From the NCBI GenBank assembly GCA_937928295.1, contig CALEYY010000125.1:1-11017 (forward strand): 11,017 nt of DNA, in the 5' to 3' direction. A program made the position numbers and the translations under genes. This document shows, piece by piece, positions 6,467-11,017 of this stretch. This DNA is from an uncultured Moraxellaceae bacterium. Its GTDB lineage: Bacteria > Pseudomonadota > Gammaproteobacteria > Pseudomonadales > Moraxellaceae. Under the pieces are notes generated by a model, which worked only from the letters and a program-made list of their open reading frames with translations, was not told the DNA's origin and ran no database searches. The first letter of the stretch is position 1; each line of letters begins with the position of its first letter.

Positions 6467-7249
6467 CTATTTGAACCCGCGCCTGAACCAGCCCAGGCTG
6501 GCCTCGGTGCCAGCCGCACCGGGTTTGTATTCGGCACCGCACCATCCGGCGTAAGGCAGCTCTTCGATCAGCGCGAATACTGATTCATAGTCAATCTCAC
6601 CGGTGCCCGGTGCACCCCGGCCGGGCGTGTCGGCAAACTGGATGTGGCCGATCAGCGGCCAGTTCTCTACCAGCCCGCTAATCAGCTCCTCGCCCATGCG
6701 GGCCAGGTGATAGCAGTCGAACTGCATGGTCAGCGTGGGATGATCGGCGGCTTCGAGAATTTCCTGCATCTGCGCGATGTTGTGAATCAGGAAGTTCGGC
6801 ATGTCGTAGCGATTGATGGCTTCCAGCGTGGTGGTCACGCCGATACTCTGCAGCGCGTCGGCGGCATGGCGCGCATTGGCGGTCAGCGTGTGCAGGCAGT
6901 GCAGCAGATCGGCATCGTCCGGCTGACGCCCGGCCAGCACATTGACGCAGCGTACGCCGAGCTGATCGGCATAGGGCAGGGTCTGCTCCACGGCGCGGCG
7001 AAACGCCTGCTCACGGCCGGGGACGCCGGCGAGGCCATCGCCGCCTTGCATGAGGTCGCCGGCGGGAATGTTGATCAGCACCAGTTCAAGGTCGTGGATG
7101 TCCAGCTCCGTGCGAATTTCACCGATGCTGAGTTCATAGGGAAACTGAATTTCCACGGCATCGAAGCCGGCGGCGCGCGCCGCTTCGAAGCGCTCGATTA
7201 GCGGGTGCTCGGTAAACAGCAGCGACAAGTTGGCGCAGTAACGCAGCAT
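6467..7249 (-). CDS. hyi: Hydroxypyruvate isomerase
   Basis: Hyi interconverts hydroxypyruvate and tartronate semialdehyde in glyoxylate/glycerate metabolism. The 260-residue TIM-barrel product is close to the length of E. coli Hyi (258). It starts MLRYCANLSLLFTEHPLIERF and carries the two metal-binding/catalytic glutamates at expected places: E143 in TTTLEAINRYDMPNF and E240 in GAEYKP. D178 and H181 of FDCYHLARMG, H202 of GHIQFAD and the PGRGAPGTGEIDY block are also typical. I chose ATG at 7247-7249 over a longer reading frame because the 63 extra residues would lie inside glxR. GGGGAG on the minus strand (7258-7263) lies 8 bases upstream. The start overlaps the glxR stop as TGATG, which implies translational coupling. 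Confidence 0.94.
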   Translation of the reverse strand: MLRYCANLSLLFTEHPLIERFEAARAAGFDAVEIQFPYELSIGEIRTELDIHDLELVLINIPAGDLMQGGDGLAGVPGREQAFRRAVEQTLPYADQLGVRCVNVLAGRQPDDADLLHCLHTLTANARHAADALQSIGVTTTLEAINRYDMPNFLIHNIAQMQEILEAADHPTLTMQFDCYHLARMGEELISGLVENWPLIGHIQFADTPGRGAPGTGEIDYESVFALIEELPYAGWCGAEYKPGAAGTEASLGWFRRGFK

Positions 7250-8133
7250 CAGCGTGTCTCCCCGGATGTGTTGCTGTGCAACAGGATGAGGCTGCTCAGG
7301 TCGGTGCTGGCATAGCCGGCATCGGCGTGTGTTTGCAGGAGCTGGCGAGCGGCAGTGGCCAGCGGCAGCGGACTGGCGCTGGCTTGCCCGAGCGCGACAG
7401 CATTCCCCAGATCCTTGAGCAGGGTCTGCACTTTCCATTGCACCGGCTCGAAGCGGCGTTCGGCCATGCGCGGAGTCAGAATCTGGAACGGCAGCGAGTC
7501 GGCAAAGCCGCCGGCGAGGGCGGGCGCGAGCAGGCCGGCATCGACCCCGGCGCGCTCGGCCAGAGCCACGGTTTCGGCAATGAGCAGGCTGTTTGCTGCC
7601 ACGATGAGCTGGTTGCAGATTTTCGTGACCTGGCCGGCACCGACATCGCCCATGCGGGTGATGCGCTGGCTGTAGTGGCTGAGCAGCGGCGACACGGCGG
7701 CAATGCGTTCGGCATCGCCGCCGGCCATGATGACCAAGCGGCCCTGCTCGGCACCGGCCACGCCGCCGGAAACCGGGGCATCGATCCAGTGCGCGCCGCA
7801 GCGGGCTTGCAATTCAGCGGCGAGCTGGCGCGTTACCTCGGGCGTGATGGAGGAGTGATCGATAACGGTCAGGCCGGCATGCGCGCCACTGAGCACGCCC
7901 TCGGGCCCCTGCAGTACGGCGCTGACGGAGTCGGAGTCGGAGACGCAGATCAGCAGCACATCGACCGCTGCTGCCAGTTCACGAGGCGAGGCGGCGGATT
8001 TCGCGCCGGCGTCAATCAAGGGCTGCGTCTTGCCTGCGCCACGATTCCACACCTGCAAATCCACGCCAGCCTGCAGCAAGCGCTGGCACAGGGGCAGGCC
8101 CATCAAGCCGATTCCGATAAAGCCGACACGCAT
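7249..8133 (-). CDS. glxR: Tartronate semialdehyde reductase (2-hydroxy-3-oxopropionate reductase)
   Basis: This member of the beta-hydroxyacid dehydrogenase family reduces tartronate semialdehyde to D-glycerate with NAD(P)H. The 294-residue product has the Rossmann motif GFIGIGLMG at 4-12, the substrate loop DHSSITPE at 92-99, DAPVSGGVAGAEQG at 118-131 with S122, and catalytic K171 in GAGQVTKICNQL. K240 and D241 lie in the C-terminal helical domain (LLKDLGNA). ATG at 8131-8133 follows GGGAAG on the minus strand (8139-8144). It is first of a two-gene unit with hyi, the neighbour that makes its substrate, which favours GlxR over the related 3-hydroxyisobutyrate dehydrogenase. The usual upstream partner gcl is not next to it here. 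Confidence 0.9.
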   Translation of the reverse strand: MRVGFIGIGLMGLPLCQRLLQAGVDLQVWNRGAGKTQPLIDAGAKSAASPRELAAAVDVLLICVSDSDSVSAVLQGPEGVLSGAHAGLTVIDHSSITPEVTRQLAAELQARCGAHWIDAPVSGGVAGAEQGRLVIMAGGDAERIAAVSPLLSHYSQRITRMGDVGAGQVTKICNQLIVAANSLLIAETVALAERAGVDAGLLAPALAGGFADSLPFQILTPRMAERRFEPVQWKVQTLLKDLGNAVALGQASASPLPLATAARQLLQTHADAGYASTDLSSLILLHSNTSGETR

Positions 8134-8267
8134 GCTTGCTTCCCGCTGGATTAAACGCTGATTGTGCCTTGAAGTTTTCGCGACCAAAAGCACTCTGCAA
8201 GGCTGGGGTTTTGCCGCTTGCGCTGTTACTGTCTAGCAGCATGAAAACAACCTAGGAGAGCTCTGCC
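8134..8267. other. Divergent intergenic region glxR / acyl-CoA-binding protein
   Basis: This 134-bp stretch must hold the promoters for glxR-hyi (minus) and the acyl-CoA-binding protein gene (plus). On the plus strand TTGCCG at 8211-8216 and TAGCAG at 8234-8239 are 17 bases apart but match the consensus only weakly. I found no convincing promoter on the minus strand and no clear operator dyad. Confidence 0.5.
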
Positions 8268-8522
8268 ATGAGCGCTTTTGAACAAGCTCAACTCGATGTC
8301 AAAACCCTCACGCAGCGTCCGTCCAACGAGGACATGCTGTCGCTCTATGCCCACTTCAAACAGGCCAGCAGCGGCGATGTCAGCGGTAGCCGTCCCGGCA
8401 TGTTCGACATGATCAACCGCGCCAAGTTTGATGCCTGGGCAGCGCTGAAAGGCATGAGCCAGGCAGCGGCTCAGCAAGCTTATGTGGACAAGGTCAACGG
8501 CCTGCTGAAAACGCACGCCTGA
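8268..8522 (+). CDS. Acyl-CoA-binding protein
   Basis: The 84-residue product is a complete four-helix ACBP domain. The ligand-contacting residues known from bovine ACBP (Y28, K32, K54, Y73) appear shifted by one: Y27 in LYAHFKQA, K31, K53 in AKFDAWAALKG, and Y72 in QQAYVDKV. The usual AKWDAW is AKFDAW here. Such proteins bind long-chain acyl-CoA in the cytoplasm and buffer or carry it; they are common in eukaryotes and scattered in bacteria. The start follows AGGAG at 8254-8258, 9 bases before the ATG. It precedes minC but is probably a separate unit, since a hairpin lies between them. It shows no sign of recent transfer in base composition. Confidence 0.95.
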   Translation: MSAFEQAQLDVKTLTQRPSNEDMLSLYAHFKQASSGDVSGSRPGMFDMINRAKFDAWAALKGMSQAAAQQAYVDKVNGLLKTHA

Positions 8523-8555
8523 TTGACCGCCTGCACGCTTGATAGCCTGCTGAAA

Positions 8556-8593
8556 AGGCGATGCCGCGCTTGCGTGCCGGCGTCGCCTCGTTT
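8556..8593 (+). terminator. Candidate terminator between the ACBP gene and minC
   Basis: GGCGATGCCG at 8557-8566 pairs with CGGCGTCGCC at 8578-8587 over 10 bp with one U-G pair, and A8556 extends the stem with T8588. The loop is 11 bases. The following bases TCGTTT are only moderately T-rich, so termination may be partial. It lies 34 bases past the stop. Confidence 0.55.
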
Positions 8594-8628
8594 CCAATAC
8601 GCGCCTCTATTTTCTTCTGCAGTCTGCC

Positions 8629-9372
8629 ATGGTCAACGCTTCCACTCCTTTGCACGATGCCACTCCCGCTTTCCAACTGAAGGGCGGTTCCTTTACCGGC
8701 ACCGTGCTGGAATTGCACAGCACCGATCTGACGCTGGTCGCGGCGCATCTGGCTGCGCGCTTGCAGGATGCTAGCGCCTGGCTGCGTGAGTCGCCCGTCA
8801 TTTTGAATCTCGACAAGGTGGCCGGCAGCGATGCCGACTGGGCCGGTCTGGTCGCCCTGTGTCGCGCCAATGGTGTCAGTCTGGTTGGCATTCGTGCTCC
8901 GCAGGCTTTGCAAACCGCGCTGCAAATGCTGGATGTGCCGGTGTTGCAGGGGTTGAAGCGCAAGGGTGCGGAGGTCGAGGTGGCGGCGTCAGCTTCAGCC
9001 GCCGCCCCAGCAGCGGCTCCAGCGCCTGCCCCCGCTGCTTCACGCGCAGCCACGCGCATCATCACGCAGCCGGTGCGTGGCGGGCAGCAGATTTATGCCG
9101 AGGGCGATCTCATTGTGCTGGCCCCGGTGAGCGCCGGTGCCGAAGTGCTGGCGGACGGCAATATCCATATTTATGCGCCGTTGCGCGGGCGTGCGCTGGC
9201 CGGTGTGCAGGGCAACACCGAGGCGCGCGTGTTCTGTCAATCGCTGGAAGCTGAGCTGGTGTCGGTAGCCGGGCGCTACCGCGTGGCCGAGGATTTGCGC
9301 AAGACCAAGCAGTGGGGCAAGGCCGTGCAGGTCGTGCTGGATCAGGATCAGTTGAACCTGCTCGACCTTTGA
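8629..9372 (+). CDS. minC: Septum site-determining protein MinC
   Basis: MinC blocks FtsZ assembly away from midcell once recruited to the membrane by MinD. The 247-residue product has an N-terminal FtsZ-inhibitory domain (about 13-112), an alanine/proline-rich linker (118-142), and a C-terminal beta-helix domain (143-247) with IITQPVRGGQQIYAEGDL, ADGNIHIYAPLRGRALAG and a closing QVVLDQDQLNLLDL. The linker makes it longer than E. coli MinC (231). The motif usually written RSGQ, important for action with MinD, reads RGGQ at 150-153. ATG at 8629 has no recognisable Shine-Dalgarno, since the preceding bases are pyrimidine-rich; no better start is seen before the conserved FQLKGGSFTGTVLEL. It is first of the min cassette. 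Confidence 0.96.
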   Translation: MVNASTPLHDATPAFQLKGGSFTGTVLELHSTDLTLVAAHLAARLQDASAWLRESPVILNLDKVAGSDADWAGLVALCRANGVSLVGIRAPQALQTALQMLDVPVLQGLKRKGAEVEVAASASAAAPAAAPAPAPAASRAATRIITQPVRGGQQIYAEGDLIVLAPVSAGAEVLADGNIHIYAPLRGRALAGVQGNTEARVFCQSLEAELVSVAGRYRVAEDLRKTKQWGKAVQVVLDQDQLNLLDL

Positions 9373-9397
9373 ACAATACTGGCGCGAATTTTGTATT
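9369..9397 (+). promoter_or_regulatory. Possible promoter between minC and minD
   Basis: TTGAAC at 9369-9374 and TGTATT at 9392-9397 are 17 bases apart, each matching the sigma-70 consensus at four of six positions. The -35 overlaps the minC stop codon. It would give minDE an extra promoter inside the 82-base gap. The match is moderate and the call tentative. Confidence 0.35.
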
Positions 9398-9442
9398 GAT
9401 GTGGTTTGTCTAACCGTTGCAGGCATATCGTCTGGCGGAATT

Positions 9443-9446
9443 GAGG
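9443..9446 (+). promoter_or_regulatory. Shine-Dalgarno supporting the minD GTG start
   Basis: GAGG at 9443-9446 (within TTGAGGATGA) lies 8 bases before GTG at 9455. Together with the conserved MAKIIVVTSGKGG beginning there, this selects GTG 9455 over the upstream in-frame codon at 9401. Confidence 0.75.
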
Positions 9447-9454
9447 ATGAGATT

Positions 9455-10264
9455 GTGGCGAAAATTATCGTAGTGACTTCAGGCAAGGGCGGTGTCGGCA
9501 AGACCACCACCAGCGCGGCCATCGGCACCGGTCTGGCCATGCGCGGCCATCGCACCGTGGTGGTCGATTTCGATGTGGGTCTGCGCAACCTCGACCTCAT
9601 CATGGGCTGCGAACGCCGCGTGGTGTATGACTTTATCAATGTCATTCAAGGCGACTCGTCGCTGAATCAGGCACTGATCAAAGACAAACGACTAGACAAC
9701 CTGTTCGTGCTGGCCGCAAGCCAGACTCGCGACAAGGATGCGCTGTCGGAAGAAGGCGTTGCACGCGTGATGGACGAGCTGGCTGCCCAGTTCGACTTCG
9801 TCATTTGCGATTCGCCGGCCGGCATCGAAAAAGGTGCGCACATGGCCATGTATTTCGCTGATGAAGCCATTGTGGTGACCAACCCGGAAGTGTCGTCGGT
9901 GCGTGACTCCGACCGCATGCTCGGTCTGCTGTCCAGCAAGTCCAAGCGCGCGGAAGAAAATCGCGACCCGATCAAGGAGTTCTTGCTGCTGACCCGCTAC
10001 AACCCGACGCGCGTTGAGAGCGGCGAGATGCTGTCGGTCACGGATGTGGAAGAGATTTTGTCGATCAAGCTGCTCGGTGTTATTCCTGAGTCGCAGGCGG
10101 TGCTGAAAGCATCGAACCAAGGCGTGCCGGTAATTTTCGATGCCGAGAGCGATGCCGGTCAGGCTTACAGCGATGCCGTCGAGCGCTTGCTCGGTGCCGA
10201 CATGCCGCACCGTTTTCTGGATGTTCAGAAAAAGGGCATTCTTCAGCGTTTGTTTGGGGGCTAA
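9455..10264 (+). CDS. minD: Septum site-determining protein MinD
   Basis: MinD is a membrane-cycling ATPase that recruits MinC and is released by MinE. The 269-residue product (E. coli 270) starts MAKIIVVTSGKGGVGKTTT, with the deviant Walker A KGGVGKTT at 11-18 including signature lysine K11 and K16. VDFDVGLRNLDLIMGCERRVVYDF contains the switch region, and FVICDSPAGIEKGA is the Walker B/switch II segment. The C-terminal amphipathic membrane-targeting helix GILQRLFGG is intact. The family N-terminus and a good ribosome-binding site identify GTG 9455 as start. It follows minC after 82 bases and precedes minE by 3 bases, so MinD and MinE are likely co-translated. The wording resembles Neisseria MinD more than that of E. 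coli, by recollection. Confidence 0.98.
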   Translation: MAKIIVVTSGKGGVGKTTTSAAIGTGLAMRGHRTVVVDFDVGLRNLDLIMGCERRVVYDFINVIQGDSSLNQALIKDKRLDNLFVLAASQTRDKDALSEEGVARVMDELAAQFDFVICDSPAGIEKGAHMAMYFADEAIVVTNPEVSSVRDSDRMLGLLSSKSKRAEENRDPIKEFLLLTRYNPTRVESGEMLSVTDVEEILSIKLLGVIPESQAVLKASNQGVPVIFDAESDAGQAYSDAVERLLGADMPHRFLDVQKKGILQRLFGG

Positions 10265-10267
10265 GTC

Positions 10268-10522
10268 ATGAGTTTCATGGATTTTTTCCGCGCCCAGAAG
10301 AAGCCGAACACGGCATCGCTGGCGAAAGAACGGTTGCAGATCATCGTTGCTCATGAGCGTGGCCAGCGCAGCCAGCCGGACTATCTGCCGCAGCTGCATC
10401 GCGACATTCTCGATGTGATCCGCAAGTATGTGCCGATCCGCGAAGATCAGGTGCAGGTCGAGCTGGACAGCCAAGGCACTTGCTCGGTGCTGGAGCTGAA
10501 CATCACGCTGCCGGATCGCTGA
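10268..10522 (+). CDS. minE: Cell division topological specificity factor MinE
   Basis: MinE stimulates MinD ATPase and creates pole-to-pole oscillation, confining the inhibitor to the poles. The 84-residue product has the N-terminal membrane-binding stretch (MSFMDFFRAQKKPNTA), the MinD-binding segment AKERLQIIVAHERGQR at about 19-34, and the dimeric topological specificity domain with YLPQLHRDILDVIRKYVPI followed by a beta strand ending VLELNITLP. Length and order match the family. GGGGG at the end of minD acts as the ribosome-binding site. It is the last gene of the min cassette and is followed by a terminator. Confidence 0.97.
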   Translation: MSFMDFFRAQKKPNTASLAKERLQIIVAHERGQRSQPDYLPQLHRDILDVIRKYVPIREDQVQVELDSQGTCSVLELNITLPDR

Positions 10523-10552
10523 GCCGGCATCTGTTGCAGCATTTGCAGACAT

Positions 10553-10583
10553 AAAAAAACCGCCGGGACTCGGCGGTTTTTTT
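10553..10583. terminator. Bidirectional terminator between minE and the glycine-zipper gene
   Basis: Seven A (10553-10559), CCGCCG (10560-10565), loop GGACT, CGGCGG (10571-10576), then seven T (10577-10583). The A and T runs make it work on both strands, which suits two convergent genes: minE ends at 10522 and the minus-strand gene ends at 10611. Confidence 0.92.
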
Positions 10584-10610
10584 ATGGACGCTATCTTTCA
10601 GGGCGATGGC

Positions 10611-10976
10611 TTAGCGCGGTATCAGCTCGCCATTGCGGACGCGGACCGGTGTGCCGACATCCAGATTGGGTGCCTGGGCGTAGTTGAAGCTGTCGCGATG
10701 ACCATCTTCAAAACGGACGCGGACCCGATAGCTGGTGGTCGTGCGGGTTTTGCCTTCGATGGCATTGCCTGCATAAGCGCCGCCAACCACACCAGCGACG
10801 GTTGCGACTTTCTTGCCATCGCCACCACCGACCTGATGGCCGAGCACGCCGCCGACAACGGCGCCTGCGACCGCACCCAGGCCGGAGGGCTTGGCGGTGT
10901 GCGTAATGGGCGAGATATCAGTCACGACGCCGCAGGATGAGCAAGTCTCTTTCTGCTCGCTGGCGGCGGTCTTTTC
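10611..10976 (-). CDS. Glycine-zipper (2TM) envelope protein, 5' end missing
   Basis: Only the C-terminal 121 residues are present; the 5' part is lost at the contig end. The visible part has CSSCG at residues 12-16, then a glycine zipper at about 32-70 (GLGAVAGAVVGGVLG, VGGGDG, VATVAGVVGGAYAGN), and a soluble tail with YRVRVRFEDGHRDSF and GTPVRVRNGELIPR. This layout is that of glycine zipper 2TM proteins related to the rickettsial 17 kDa antigen and SlyB, usually exported or outer-membrane proteins; the signal peptide would be in the missing part. A start codon that seems to exist at 10989-10991 lies in sequencing adapter and must not be used. The precise role of these proteins is poorly known. 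Confidence 0.88.
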   Translation of the reverse strand, partial: EKTAASEQKETCSSCGVVTDISPITHTAKPSGLGAVAGAVVGGVLGHQVGGGDGKKVATVAGVVGGAYAGNAIEGKTRTTTSYRVRVRFEDGHRDSFNYAQAPNLDVGTPVRVRNGELIPR

Positions 10977-11017
10977 AGATCGGAAGAGCACACGTCTGAA
11001 CTCCAGTCACACTTGAT
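10977..11017 (+). other. Illumina TruSeq adapter and index, not genomic
   Basis: From 10977 the sequence begins AGATCGGAAGAGC and continues to 11010 exactly as the Illumina TruSeq read-1 3' adapter, followed by ACTTGAT at 11011-11017 in the index position. The first six, ACTTGA, match TruSeq index 8 as I recall; the seventh base differs from that adapter's next base, so another index or an error is possible. The first A may be the A-tail added in library preparation. Genomic sequence therefore ends at 10976. Confidence 0.97.

Noticed and set aside
6496..6515. Hairpin GGCTGGC/GCCAGCC near the end of hyi as a terminator
   Set aside because: It lies within the hyi coding sequence and has no T tract on either strand.
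5083..6537. Long minus-strand open frame (484 codons) opposite radA
   Set aside because: It mirrors radA over its full length, has no recognisable motifs, and its composition (rich in H, R, Q, A) is typical of the antisense frame of a GC-rich gene.
7276..8154. Plus-strand open frame of 292 codons opposite glxR
   Set aside because: glxR on the minus strand has all catalytic motifs and a proper ribosome-binding site; the opposite frame shows none.
9692..10552. Minus-strand open frame of 286 codons opposite minD and minE
   Set aside because: It spans two certain genes and the terminator arm, and has no motif of its own.
1..11017. Mobile element, CRISPR array, tRNA, toxin-antitoxin or defence system
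   Set aside because: No transposase, integrase, repeat-spacer pattern, tRNA-like fold or defence domain was seen; genes are tightly packed and conserved housekeeping functions.

Overview
The window reads as conserved chromosomal housekeeping DNA of a GC-rich betaproteobacterium. The gene order rpsF-priB-rpsR-rplI-dnaB-alr, with radA shortly after alr, together with the wording of PriB and MinD, recalls Neisseriales (the Chromobacteriaceae/Chitinibacteraceae side). That placement comes from memory of protein families, not from a search. The last 41 bases are Illumina adapter plus index, so the right edge is almost certainly a raw contig end and not natural DNA.

Layout. Bases 1-254 hold a perfect palindrome, a good sigma-70-type promoter and a structured leader in front of the ribosomal protein operon. 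Bases 255-1659 encode S6, the primosomal protein PriB, S18 and L9, closed by a strong intrinsic terminator at 1695-1732. dnaB (replicative helicase) and alr (alanine racemase) follow as a probable two-gene unit. Next come a small two-helix membrane protein of unknown function (4429-4980), a terminator, and radA (5107-6462). radA converges, with only 4 bases between the stop codons, on a minus-strand pair: glxR (tartronate semialdehyde reductase) and hyi (hydroxypyruvate isomerase), coupled by a TGATG overlap. A divergent 134-bp intergenic region separates glxR from a plus-strand acyl-CoA-binding protein. The division-site cassette minC-minD-minE follows and ends in a two-way terminator at 10553-10583. 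The final gene, on the minus strand, encodes a glycine-zipper envelope protein whose 5' end is cut off by the contig end.

How the genes work together. The first block combines translation (S6, S18, L9) with replication restart and fork unwinding (PriB, DnaB). Alr supplies D-alanine for peptidoglycan, RadA processes recombination intermediates, Hyi and GlxR interconvert C3 acids in glyoxylate/glycerate metabolism, and MinCDE positions the division septum.

I found no new multi-gene system, mobile element, CRISPR array, tRNA or rRNA. The observations most worth following up are the adapter at the right end, which creates a false start codon for the last gene; an rpsF leader fold that could be an S6:S18 autoregulatory element hiding the Shine-Dalgarno; the palindrome and repeated heptamer at the left edge; and a sigma-S-like promoter sequence in front of the unknown membrane protein. 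No stretch longer than 300 bases lacks a gene.
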